The notes under the pieces were generated by a model that was not told the origin of the DNA, did not search any database, and worked only from the letters and a program-made list of their open reading frames with translations. This document shows positions 1 through 7,530 of a stretch of 64,000 nucleotides of DNA, in pieces. This DNA comes from DAHUXN01 sp963729815. GTDB taxonomy: Bacteria > Acidobacteriota > Terriglobia > Acidiferrales > UBA7541. The translations under genes and the position numbers were made by a program. Positions within the stretch are counted from its first letter, which is position 1; every line of letters starts with the position of its first letter. The stretch covers positions 144,039 through 208,038 of the forward strand of contig CAVSPU010000008.1 in assembly GCA_963729815.1 (NCBI GenBank), read 5' to 3'.

Positions 1-2
1 GT

Positions 3-860
3 TCCAAGCCGGATTTCAATTCCGTCAGCACGCCGGACCTGGCGAATTTTCTCACGCAGCATGATCCTCTTGTTCTTGGGACTTCTGCCGGCGACCGTTA
101 CACGCAAGTGGCCCAGAACTTGATTAGCGCGCGAGATAAGGACCATGGCGGCATCGTCACGGACTTTTCTCAGTTGAGCGGCACACCCGGCATCAACCCC
201 ACCGTGATCGCGAACCTGAAGGATGGCTACTCGCTGAACGATTTCAGCATCACCGAATCCCAGGTCGTCGGTCCCACGGTCGGCGCACAGTTGCGCCGCC
301 AGGCAATTTTGGCAACCCTCTATGCGCTTGCCGCTATGCTGATTTACGTGGCCTTTCGTTTCGAATGGATTTATGGCGCGGCCGCGGTCATCGCTGTATT
401 TCACGACGTTCTGATCACGCTCGGCTTCTTCTGCTTGTTTTACAATAGGTTTGAAATTTCTCTGACGGTCATCGCCGCCCTGCTGACCCTGGTTGGCTAT
501 TCCATGAACGACACCATCGTCATCTTTGACCGCGTTCGCGAAAATCTGCGATTGATGCGGCGCGAACCTTTGACCGTAATCATCAACCGCTCCATCAATC
601 AGACTCTTTCGCGCACGATTCTCACCAGCGGCCTTACATTTCTCACCGTCTTTCTGCTTTTCGTTTTCGGCGGCCAGGTTCTCCGCAGTTTCTCCTTTGC
701 CATGGTTGTAGGAGTTGTGATAGGTACCTATTCTAGTTTCGGCATTGCCGCTCCCATAGTCGTGATTTGGAATAAATGGCGTGGCCAAGGCGCCACGGCT
801 CCGGTTGCTTCTTCGGCCGATAAACGGGCCGAGAAGCGTCTGGCTGAGGCAAGGAGGTAG
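3..860 (+). CDS. secF: Protein translocase subunit SecF, 3' part (5' end outside the window)
   Basis: The frame is open from the left edge and ends at a TAG at 858-860, giving the last 285 residues of SecF, a membrane subunit of the SecDF complex that helps Sec-dependent export using the proton gradient. The sequence shows the family signature VGPTVGAQLRRQA before a transmembrane segment, then RFEWIYGAAAVIAVFHD, LTLVGYSMNDTIVIFDR and VREN, followed by further hydrophobic segments and a charged C-terminal tail. A GTG at 108 is not the real start, because the frame carries conserved-looking sequence upstream of it. SecD is expected just outside the window. The stop lies 2 nt before the tonB start, so the two are probably co-transcribed. 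The tonB Shine-Dalgarno AAGGAGG (851-857) lies inside the secF end. Confidence 0.93.
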   Translation, partial: SKPDFNSVSTPDLANFLTQHDPLVLGTSAGDRYTQVAQNLISARDKDHGGIVTDFSQLSGTPGINPTVIANLKDGYSLNDFSITESQVVGPTVGAQLRRQAILATLYALAAMLIYVAFRFEWIYGAAAVIAVFHDVLITLGFFCLFYNRFEISLTVIAALLTLVGYSMNDTIVIFDRVRENLRLMRREPLTVIINRSINQTLSRTILTSGLTFLTVFLLFVFGGQVLRSFSFAMVVGVVIGTYSSFGIAAPIVVIWNKWRGQGATAPVASSADKRAEKRLAEARR

Positions 861-862
861 TC

Positions 863-1585
863 ATGTTTGATGAACTCGTCGAATCGACGAACAAGAAAAA
901 GACCGCCAAGGTCTGGAGCGTTTGGCTCTCCGCCAGCATCCAGGCCGCAATCTTGGGCGTCTTGATTTTGATTCCGCTGATCTACACCAGCGCGTTGCCG
1001 AAGACGTTCTTGACCAGCTTTTTGGTTGCTCCACCACCGCCGCCGCCTCCGCCTCCTCCGGCTGTCAAGGTCATCGTGAAGCCGACGCCCAAGCTCATTC
1101 AGAACGGTAAACTGCAGGCTCCAACCGTCATCCCGAAAAAAATTCAGATGATCAAGGAGCAGCCGGAGCCCGATGTTAGCGGCGTGACCGGCGGCGTTAT
1201 TGGCGGCGTCCCGGGCGGTGGTGCTGGCGGCGTTCTGGGTGGCATCATCGGCGGCGCGCCAGGCGCATTGCCGCCTCCACCGAAACCGCCGAGCATCGTG
1301 AAGGTCGGCGGAGACGTGCAGTCAGCCAACCTGATCCGCCAGATTGTGCCGATTTATCCGCAGATGGCGAAGATCGCACACATCCAGGGAAGCGTGATTC
1401 TCCACGCCATTATTTCCAAGGACGGCACCGTGGAACAGCTCACGTTCATTTCCGGCCCGCCTCTGCTGATGCGCGCCGCGGAGGACGCGGTCAAGCAGTG
1501 GCGCTACAGGCCAACCATGCTAAACGGCCAAGCAGTCGCGGTCGATACGGAGATTACGGTCATTTTCAATTTGGATCAGCAATAG
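863..1585 (+). CDS. tonB: TonB-family energy transducer
   Basis: A 240-residue TonB-like protein that would couple inner-membrane proton flow through ExbB/ExbD to outer-membrane receptors. Visible parts are a cytoplasmic N-terminus, one transmembrane helix at about residues 20-45, a run of ten prolines at about 57-66 with more Pro/Lys after it, a Gly/Val-rich low-complexity stretch at about 105-135, and a C-terminal TonB domain from about 155. The domain includes the YPQMAKIAHIQGSVILHAII block and the QWRYRPTMLNGQAVAVDTEI block near the end. ATG 863 has an excellent AAGGAGG six nucleotides upstream. It sits between secF and exbB, which fits the role. The Gly-rich segment is unusual for classical TonB, but similar linkers occur in acidobacterial homologues as I remember them. 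Confidence 0.9.
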   Translation: MFDELVESTNKKKTAKVWSVWLSASIQAAILGVLILIPLIYTSALPKTFLTSFLVAPPPPPPPPPPAVKVIVKPTPKLIQNGKLQAPTVIPKKIQMIKEQPEPDVSGVTGGVIGGVPGGGAGGVLGGIIGGAPGALPPPPKPPSIVKVGGDVQSANLIRQIVPIYPQMAKIAHIQGSVILHAIISKDGTVEQLTFISGPPLLMRAAEDAVKQWRYRPTMLNGQAVAVDTEITVIFNLDQQ

Positions 1586-1714
1586 CTCGGGCATTTCCCC
1601 GGTCCTGCTCCGGCGGAGCCGGCCCGGAATATTCGATGTAACTTTGGGGGCACGAAGGCAGTCCTACTCACTGCCTAAAAAAGCTGTTTTGATCATCGAG
1701 GAGGAATCAACGTT

Positions 1715-2443
1715 ATGCTTTCGAATTTAATGTGTGCTGCCTTCCTGTTGTTCCAGGAAAGCAGCGGGGCCGTGAGCTGGGATTTGCGCAGTATGTGGCA
1801 CACGATGGACATTCCGGCCAAGGTTGTCGTCGTGATTCTCTTTATCATGTCGGCGTGGTCGGTCGGCATCATGATTGATCGCTGGTTGATGTACAGCGCG
1901 GCGCGCAAGCAGTCCCGCGTCTTCGTGCAGCAGGTTGCCGGCGCCCTCAAGGACAATAAGCTCGACGAAGCTATTTCCATCGCCGAGCGCAACAAGAAGA
2001 GCCACATCGCTAAGGTCGTGGCCACGGGGCTCTCCGAATTCCAGGCTGCCTCCGCTCAGGTCGCTGACGAAGAAGTCATCGAAGCCGCCAAGCGCGGTCT
2101 CGAACGCTCCGTCGCCATCGTTCACGCGGAAATGAAGCGCGGTCTTTCGGGACTCGCCACCATCGGCGCCACGGCTCCTTTCGTGGGTTTGTTTGGCACC
2201 GTCATGGGCATCATCGGCGCGTTCAAGGGCATCGCCGCGCAGCACGCCAGCGGCTTGTCGGCCGTCGCCGGTGGCATCGCCGAAGCCCTGGTCACTACGG
2301 CTCTCGGCTTGCTCGTCGCCGTCCCTGCCGTGTGGACCTACAACTATTTCACGAATAAAGTGGAAGCCTTCGACGTGGAGATGGACAACTCCTCGATGGA
2401 ATTGGTCAACTACTTCATCACACGCCGGGGCGGAAAGAAGTAA
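1715..2443 (+). CDS. exbB: ExbB/TolQ/MotA-type proton channel protein
   Basis: A 242-residue inner-membrane protein of the MotA/TolQ/ExbB family, the pentameric proton-channel part of the TonB energising complex. It has one hydrophobic helix at about residues 25-50 and the long conserved C-terminal pair of helices. The second half carries the family core, including GLATIGATAPFVGLFGTVMG and the GGIAEALVTTALGLLVAVPA segment. ATG 1715 follows GAGGAGGA at about 1698-1705. Four nucleotides separate its stop from the first exbD, so translation is probably coupled. A 129-bp spacer separates it from tonB; this holds a small GC-rich hairpin around 1608-1622 without a T-run. Confidence 0.93.
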   Translation: MLSNLMCAAFLLFQESSGAVSWDLRSMWHTMDIPAKVVVVILFIMSAWSVGIMIDRWLMYSAARKQSRVFVQQVAGALKDNKLDEAISIAERNKKSHIAKVVATGLSEFQAASAQVADEEVIEAAKRGLERSVAIVHAEMKRGLSGLATIGATAPFVGLFGTVMGIIGAFKGIAAQHASGLSAVAGGIAEALVTTALGLLVAVPAVWTYNYFTNKVEAFDVEMDNSSMELVNYFITRRGGKK

Positions 2444-2446
2444 ATC

Positions 2447-2914
2447 ATGGCGTATAAACCTAAAGTAGGAATCGTGATGGCGGCGCCCAACGTCATTCCC
2501 ATGGCCGACATCATGCTCGTCCTGCTCATCATCATGATGGTCGTGACGCCTATGTTGCAGAAGGGCGTCACTGTCGACATGGCTCATTCGCGAAACTGGG
2601 AGAACATGCCGGCTGCGGACCGCGATGACGCCGTCATCATCGCCGTGACCCGCGACGGCCATCTTTACATGGGCAATCAGGATATCGCCGCCGACCAGAT
2701 CACATCTCAGGTCAAGGATAAGATTGCCGATAAGCTCGATAAGACCGTCTTCGTTCGCGCGGACGCCAGTGCCAAGTACGGCGACGTCAAGAAGGTCGTC
2801 GATGAGGTTCGCGATGCGGGCGTCGACAACATTGGCTTGCTCACTTTGAAAGACGAAACCAATGCGCCACCCCCGCCTCCGCTGCCGGGGCAGGCGAATC
2901 CGGGCACTCCGTAG
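2447..2914 (+). CDS. exbD: ExbD/TolR-type biopolymer transport protein (first copy)
   Basis: A 155-residue ExbD/TolR protein: short cytoplasmic N-terminus, one transmembrane helix at about residues 20-42 and a periplasmic domain. The helix carries the ion-conducting aspartate in the segment VIPMADIMLVLLIIMM, a slight variant of the usual P-L-I-D-V motif that the next gene keeps. The periplasmic part contains the characteristic VFVRADASAKYGDVKKVVDE block. The tail is Pro-rich. Start ATG 2447 lies 3 nt after the exbB stop. Two different ExbD copies behind one ExbB suggest a heteromeric periplasmic part, as in some two-ExbD systems; which receptors each serves cannot be told from sequence. Confidence 0.92.
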   Translation: MAYKPKVGIVMAAPNVIPMADIMLVLLIIMMVVTPMLQKGVTVDMAHSRNWENMPAADRDDAVIIAVTRDGHLYMGNQDIAADQITSQVKDKIADKLDKTVFVRADASAKYGDVKKVVDEVRDAGVDNIGLLTLKDETNAPPPPPLPGQANPGTP

Positions 2915-2926
2915 GAGGTTTTTTCA

Positions 2927-3352
2927 ATGGGAATTTCAGTTGGACAAAAAGGGGCCTCGATGTCCGAGCCCAATATCGTTCCGCTGATTGACGTCTTGCT
3001 CGTGCTGATCATCATTTTCATGGCCATCACGCCCACCACGCCAACCGGCATGAACGCCCTTGTTCCGCAGCCGCCGCCGAAGGACCAGAAACAGCCGCCG
3101 CCCAACGACAAGACGGTTGTCGTCCAAATCAGTGCAAACGGGCAACTCAAGATCAATCAGGATCCCACAACGTGGAACGATTTGGGGCCTACGCTCACTG
3201 ACATCTTCAAGATTCGCGCGGAAAAGGTCGCCTTTGTTAAGGGTGATGACGACACACCCTTCGACGACGTGGCCCGTGCCATCGACATCATGCGCGGCTC
3301 CGGCATCACCGACGTGGGTTTGATCACCGCAAAGATGGAAGCCGGCCAGTAA
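2927..3352 (+). CDS. exbD: ExbD/TolR-type biopolymer transport protein (second copy)
   Basis: A 141-residue second ExbD. The transmembrane helix at about residues 22-42 has the canonical IVPLIDVLLVLIIIFM with the proton-conducting Asp. A proline/lysine-rich linker follows, then the periplasmic domain with KVAFVKGDDDTPFDDVARAI. ATG 2927 has AGGAGG at about 2913. It lies 12 nt downstream of the first exbD in the same operon. The two ExbD proteins differ clearly in sequence outside the core, so this is an old duplication, not a recent tandem copy. Confidence 0.93.
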   Translation: MGISVGQKGASMSEPNIVPLIDVLLVLIIIFMAITPTTPTGMNALVPQPPPKDQKQPPPNDKTVVVQISANGQLKINQDPTTWNDLGPTLTDIFKIRAEKVAFVKGDDDTPFDDVARAIDIMRGSGITDVGLITAKMEAGQ

Positions 3353-3449
3353 CGCGTCACGGCACGTCTTTGCGTTCGGATGCAGAGGTCAAGTTCGGTC
3401 CGGCGATTGGATGGATCACGCACGGACAAGAATATTCGAGGAGACAGGG

Positions 3450-4286
3450 ATGGAATGGAAATCCCCCCGCAGTGCAGCCTTGTTGGTATTGAGTTCGGCT
3501 CTTGTGCTGGGCACGTCGGGATGTGCCAAGCTGAAAGCTCGCGACGATCTCAATAAGGGCGTCGAGGCTTTCAAGAATGCTCAATTCGACCAGGCCGTTG
3601 AAGATTTCAAGGAATCGACGGAACTCGATCCTACGCTCTTGAATGCCAAGCTTTATCTGGCACAGGCTTACGCCCAGCAGTACATACCCGGTGCTCCTTC
3701 CCAGGAAAACAAGCGCAATGGCGAGCAGGCCATCGCCGTGTGGAAGGAAGTTCTTGAAACCAACCCCAACAATACCACCGCGCTCACCGGCATCGGCTCC
3801 ATGTACTACTACATGGGCGGCACTCCATTTAACCGCGACATGATGGAGCTGGCCAAGACCTATCAGCAGAAAGTTATGCAAATCAATCCGAACGATCCGA
3901 CGCCCTATTATTGGACTGGCGTTCTCGATTACTGGATTGCCTTTCGCGGGAACGCTCAACTGCGCGCCGATTACAACCTCAAGGCAAAAAAGCCGATCCG
4001 GGAGATTGATCCATTGCCGGCAGCCGTCCGCGACCAATTCGTCCAGCAGGAGGGCCAGACTGTCAGCGAAGGGATGGACAGCCTCAATAAGGCCATCCAG
4101 CTCAAGCCGGATTACGCCGATGCAATGGCCTATTTGAACCTCCTGCTCCGGGAAAAAGCCGATATGGAGACTACTCCGGACGCGCGCGATGCCGACGAGA
4201 AACAAGCCGACGATCTTCTCGAAAAGGTCAAGGAAATCAACCAGCGAAAGATGACTGCGCCTCAAAACGGTCAGTCTTCGCAATAG
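3450..4286 (+). CDS. TPR-repeat lipoprotein of the TonB/ExbBD operon
   Basis: A 278-residue protein with a lipoprotein signal: a basic n-region, a hydrophobic stretch and a lipobox-like LGTSGC with the Cys at about residue 25. The mature part has tetratricopeptide repeats, for example ALTGIGSMYYYMGGTPFNRD and the earlier block with GVEAFKNAQFDQAVEDFKE. I chose ATG 3450 because GAGGAGA precedes it; an in-frame ATG at 3411 would add 13 residues before the signal. It is the last gene of the tonB-exbB-exbD-exbD run and is followed by a strong terminator. TPR partners of TonB/ExbBD systems are known as helper proteins in other phyla; a role in receptor energisation here is inference from position only. 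Confidence 0.82.
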   Translation: MEWKSPRSAALLVLSSALVLGTSGCAKLKARDDLNKGVEAFKNAQFDQAVEDFKESTELDPTLLNAKLYLAQAYAQQYIPGAPSQENKRNGEQAIAVWKEVLETNPNNTTALTGIGSMYYYMGGTPFNRDMMELAKTYQQKVMQINPNDPTPYYWTGVLDYWIAFRGNAQLRADYNLKAKKPIREIDPLPAAVRDQFVQQEGQTVSEGMDSLNKAIQLKPDYADAMAYLNLLLREKADMETTPDARDADEKQADDLLEKVKEINQRKMTAPQNGQSSQ

Positions 4287-4313
4287 GGTTCCTGGACTCG
4301 CTCCTGAATTCCG

Positions 4314-4350
4314 AACCGGTTGGCGGCACCTTCGCCAGCCGGTTTTTTTT
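4314..4350 (+). terminator. Rho-independent terminator of the tonB-exbBD operon
   Basis: A 10-bp GC-rich stem (4316-4325 with 4333-4342, one G-U pair) with a 7-nt loop, extended by two A-T pairs, is followed directly by eight T residues at 4343-4350. It lies 30 nt after the TPR lipoprotein stop. Confidence 0.92.
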
Positions 4351-4425
4351 GTGCAAGAATGTTTCGGGGCTGGCACGCCTCCCTGCTCTTAGGGCACGCC
4401 GTATGAAACAATCGTCTTTCCGTCG

Positions 4426-4431
4426 TACAAT
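4426..4431 (+). promoter_or_regulatory. Probable -10 hexamer TACAAT of a leaderless or near-leaderless rel transcript
   Basis: TACAAT ends exactly 9 nt before the rel ATG at 4441. No Shine-Dalgarno sequence precedes that ATG and I see no convincing -35. With the usual 6-7 nt from -10 to the transcription start, the mRNA would begin about 2-3 nt before the ATG. Confidence 0.5.
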
Positions 4432-4440
4432 GAGAATTCC

Positions 4441-6678
4441 ATGAATCCGGATATCAAACCCGCGGCCAATGCTTCGGCGCAGCGCGTCCTTGACCTCCGC
4501 TTTGTTGAGTTGATGGACAAGGTCCGTCGCAACCGTCCCGGCGATGACCTCGACCTGCTTCGCCGCGCCTACGATTTTGCCGCCGAGCAGCACCGCCTGC
4601 AGCTCCGCGAATCCGGCGAGCTTTACCTCTCGCATCCACTTGCCGTCGCCAACATCCTTGCCGACATGAAGCTCGACGTCACCACGCTCTGCGCCGCGCT
4701 GTTGCACGACATCGTTGAAGACACCAGAATTCCTATTGAGCAAATCACGGACATGTTCGGTGCCGATGTCGCCCGGGTCGTCGAAGGAGCCACGAAAATC
4801 AGCCGTATCGATCTTCTCGGGCCCGAAGCGCGCCAGGCCGAAAACGTCCGCAAGATGCTCCTGGCCATGGTCAACGATGTCCGCGTGATTCTCGTCAAGC
4901 TCGCGGATCGGCTTCACAACATGCGCACGCTCGAATACCTTGCCCCCGACCGCCAGGAGCGCATCGCCCGCGAGACCCTCGACATCTACGCACCCGTCGC
5001 CAATCGCCTCGGCATGGGCTTGATGCGCGGCGAATTGGAGGATCTCGCCTTCCGATATCTCGAGCCCTCCGCTTTCCTTGAATTGCAGAAGAAAGTCGCC
5101 ACCAAGAGCAAAATTCAGGAAAAGTTCCTGCAGGAAGTCCAGGACGCTATCCGGGAAAAAATGGTCGAGAGCGGCATCCCGGCGGAAGTCGAAGGCCGCA
5201 CCAAGGGCCTCCATTCGCTGCACCAGAAGATCCAGCGCCAGCAGCGCTCCATCGACCAGATTTACGATCTCATGGCCGTCCGCGTCATCACCGACACGGT
5301 GAAAAACTGCTATGCCGCGCTCGGCGTCGTCCACCAGATTTGGCGTCCGGTCCCCGGCCGCTTCAAAGATTACATTGCGATGGCCCGCCCGAACCTCTAC
5401 CAGTCGCTTCACACCACCGTCATTCACGCGGGTCAGCCGTTCGAAATTCAAATTCGCACGCAGGAGATGCATCGCATCGCCGAGCAAGGCGTCGCCGCGC
5501 ACTGGAAGTACAAAGACGGCCGCGCCACCTCCGGCGCCGATTCTCAAAGAGACGGCCACAAGGATGGCCAGCGGGACGACCAGCGCATCGTCTGGATGCG
5601 CCAGTTGATCGAGTGGGTCCAGGAGATGGAGGAACCCAGCGAATTCCTCGCCACTCTCAAAGTGGACCTCTACCCCGAAGAGGTTTACACCTTCTCGCCG
5701 AAAGGCCGCGTTGTCGTGCTCAGTCGTGGCGCCACGCCTGTCGATTTCGCCTATTCCATTCATACCGAAGTCGGCGACCAATGCACCGGCGCCAAAGTCA
5801 ACGGTCAAATCGTCCCGCTGCGCCACGTGCTCGCCAACGGTGACGTCGTTGAGATTCTCACGCAGAAAGGTCACGGGCCAAGCCGCGACTGGCTGAAATT
5901 CGTGCAGACCTCGCGCGCCCGCAGCAAGATTCGCCACTGGATTAATCTTCATGAGCGCGACGAAGCCACGTCCGTCGGCCGCCGGCTACTCGAGCGCGAG
6001 GCGCGCAATAGCGGCATCAGCCTCAAGAAAATCTCCGCTGCCGATTGGCAGCGCGTTGCCGCCGAATATGGCTGCGGCCACATCGATGACCTTCATGCGG
6101 ACCTCGGTTACGGCAAGTGGTCCGCTCGCCAGGTTCTCGCCAAGGCTGCCGGCCAGACGCTCGCCGAACCCGCGGCCGAGGAGAAGCCGCCGAAGCTCGT
6201 CTCCACGGTCAAGCGCATGCTTGGCATGCAGAATGCGCCGATTCAGGTGCGCGGCCACGACGATTTGATGGTCTATCGCGCCAAGTGTTGCAATCCAATC
6301 CCCGGTGACGACATTGTTGGCTACGTCACGCGCGGCCGCGGCGTCGCCGTTCATTCCACTTCTTGCCCCAACGTCAAGAATCTCCTCTACGAAACGGAGC
6401 GCCGCATCGCCGCCGAATGGGCCGGCCAGACCGAATCGACCTTCCCCGTGCGCTTGCGCATTCTCACCGAAGATCGCCCCGGAATGCTTGCGGAGATCAC
6501 GGCCGCGATCAGCGTTGCCGATGCCAACATCCGCACGCTCGAAAGCGTGGGCGAGCATTTGCACGCGCGTATCGAAATCGCCCTCGACGTGCGTGACCGT
6601 AAGCAGCTCGAGAAAATCCTCCTGCAGATCAAGAAAACTCTCGGCATTTTCGACATCGAGCGCGTCTACAACGTTTGA
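4441..6678 (+). CDS. rel: Bifunctional (p)ppGpp synthetase/hydrolase (RelA/SpoT family)
   Basis: A full-length 745-residue stringent-response enzyme that makes (p)ppGpp from GTP/GDP and ATP and also degrades it. The N-terminal HD hydrolase domain shows H65, and LLHDIVEDT with H89-D90. The synthetase domain follows with GRFKDYIAMARPN, NLYQSLHTTV and EIQIRT. The R-F-K-D loop is the RXKD type associated with bifunctional enzymes, not the EXDD type of monofunctional RelA. A TGS domain (YTFSPKGRVVVLSRGATPVD), a conserved-cysteine region (KCCNPIPGDDIVGYVTRGRG) and a C-terminal ACT domain complete the regulatory half. ATG 4441 has no Shine-Dalgarno but a TACAAT hexamer nine nucleotides upstream, which suggests leaderless expression. 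It is monocistronic to judge from the terminator upstream and the separate promoter-like hexamer of the next gene. Confidence 0.96.
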   Translation: MNPDIKPAANASAQRVLDLRFVELMDKVRRNRPGDDLDLLRRAYDFAAEQHRLQLRESGELYLSHPLAVANILADMKLDVTTLCAALLHDIVEDTRIPIEQITDMFGADVARVVEGATKISRIDLLGPEARQAENVRKMLLAMVNDVRVILVKLADRLHNMRTLEYLAPDRQERIARETLDIYAPVANRLGMGLMRGELEDLAFRYLEPSAFLELQKKVATKSKIQEKFLQEVQDAIREKMVESGIPAEVEGRTKGLHSLHQKIQRQQRSIDQIYDLMAVRVITDTVKNCYAALGVVHQIWRPVPGRFKDYIAMARPNLYQSLHTTVIHAGQPFEIQIRTQEMHRIAEQGVAAHWKYKDGRATSGADSQRDGHKDGQRDDQRIVWMRQLIEWVQEMEEPSEFLATLKVDLYPEEVYTFSPKGRVVVLSRGATPVDFAYSIHTEVGDQCTGAKVNGQIVPLRHVLANGDVVEILTQKGHGPSRDWLKFVQTSRARSKIRHWINLHERDEATSVGRRLLEREARNSGISLKKISAADWQRVAAEYGCGHIDDLHADLGYGKWSARQVLAKAAGQTLAEPAAEEKPPKLVSTVKRMLGMQNAPIQVRGHDDLMVYRAKCCNPIPGDDIVGYVTRGRGVAVHSTSCPNVKNLLYETERRIAAEWAGQTESTFPVRLRILTEDRPGMLAEITAAISVADANIRTLESVGEHLHARIEIALDVRDRKQLEKILLQIKKTLGIFDIERVYNV

Positions 6679-6733
6679 TGCCTTGCCGGTAACCCTTCCG
6701 ACATTTGCCGCACGGCCCTCGCGCTTATCGGAC

Positions 6734-6739
6734 TACAAT
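6734..6739 (+). promoter_or_regulatory. Probable -10 hexamer TACAAT before the small lipoprotein gene
   Basis: TACAAT ends 10 nt before ATG 6750, with no Shine-Dalgarno between them; same arrangement as at rel and at 7516. Confidence 0.42.
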
Positions 6740-6749
6740 TTCATTAGAG

Positions 6750-7403
6750 ATGTTCCGTTCCCTCTCAACGCGTCCGGAGCCTCGCGGTTTTGCCTGCCCG
6801 CGTGCCGCTCTTTTTGCTGCGCTCGCTTTCGCCATTCTTGCGTTTTCCGGTTGCAAGCATCAGGTCATGCCCACCAATACGATTCCGCTCGACAACGCGG
6901 GCATGAATTACTCCGCGGTCGCCACGTTGAAGGGCTTGGACGTCTCGAACGCGGAAGTCCCGGAGCTTGTGAAAGCGAAACAGGGTGGCCTCTCCGACGA
7001 CGGCTGCATTTCGCTCGTTCGCCTGGCCCGTGGTCGCAACGAACAATTTCACAATGGCGATGAAGTTGCCCAGCTCTTGAAGGCTGGCATGCCGGAATCC
7101 ACCATCCTCCAGATCGCGCAAATCCAGCCGCTCGGTGACTGGAGCGGCGAAGCGGTGGCTATGCGCCTCGCCGGCCTTTCCGACGAAATCATTCTCGAAG
7201 AAGTTCGCCGCAGCGCCACAGGGCAGCCGGTTCTCTCTGGGGCGTCGCTCGCCAATTTCAAGAATGCCGGGATCCGCGAGGGGACTCTTCTGCAGCTCGT
7301 TCGCCGCGGCGTTTCCGATGGTGAAGCCAGCACAATCCTCACTCTTCGGCGCCATGGCTGGTCCGACGCTCAAATCCTGCGCCGCTATCCTGGCGGAAAA
7401 TAA
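6750..7403 (+). CDS. Conserved hypothetical lipoprotein
   Basis: A 217-residue protein of unknown function. It starts with a basic segment and a hydrophobic stretch ending in the lipobox-like ILAFSGC (Cys at about residue 35), so it is probably a lipoprotein. The mature part repeats short helical units of the form LLKAGMPESTILQI, RLAGLSDEIILEEV, FKNAGIREGTLLQLV and RRGVSDGEASTILTLRRHG, each ending near a Gly and a hydrophobic helix. This looks like a degenerate repeat of about 30-35 residues. I place the start at ATG 6750, supported by the upstream TACAAT; an in-frame ATG at 6705 lies upstream of that hexamer. No family name is claimed. Confidence 0.68.
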   Translation: MFRSLSTRPEPRGFACPRAALFAALAFAILAFSGCKHQVMPTNTIPLDNAGMNYSAVATLKGLDVSNAEVPELVKAKQGGLSDDGCISLVRLARGRNEQFHNGDEVAQLLKAGMPESTILQIAQIQPLGDWSGEAVAMRLAGLSDEIILEEVRRSATGQPVLSGASLANFKNAGIREGTLLQLVRRGVSDGEASTILTLRRHGWSDAQILRRYPGGK

Positions 7404-7515
7404 TCTGCCTGCATTTTCGTGCGTCTTTCTCCGGCATTGCCTGGCGGGCTGGCGTGTCGGCGCATCTCGAACGCGGCTGAACCAATGCTTCCTAGACCTG
7501 CGCCGATTCACCCGG

Positions 7516-7521
7516 TAGAAT
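7516..7521 (+). promoter_or_regulatory. Probable -10 hexamer TAGAAT, with a partial -35, before the M1-like gene
   Basis: TAGAAT ends 9 nt before TTG 7531. TAGACC at 7493-7498 (4 of 6 matches to TTGACA) lies 17 nt upstream of it. No Shine-Dalgarno precedes the start. Confidence 0.48.
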
Positions 7522-7530
7522 CTTCCTGCC

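Noticed and set aside
1605..1625. Hairpin between tonB and exbB as a terminator.
   Set aside because: The stem is 5 bp and no T-run follows; the genes belong to one functional unit.
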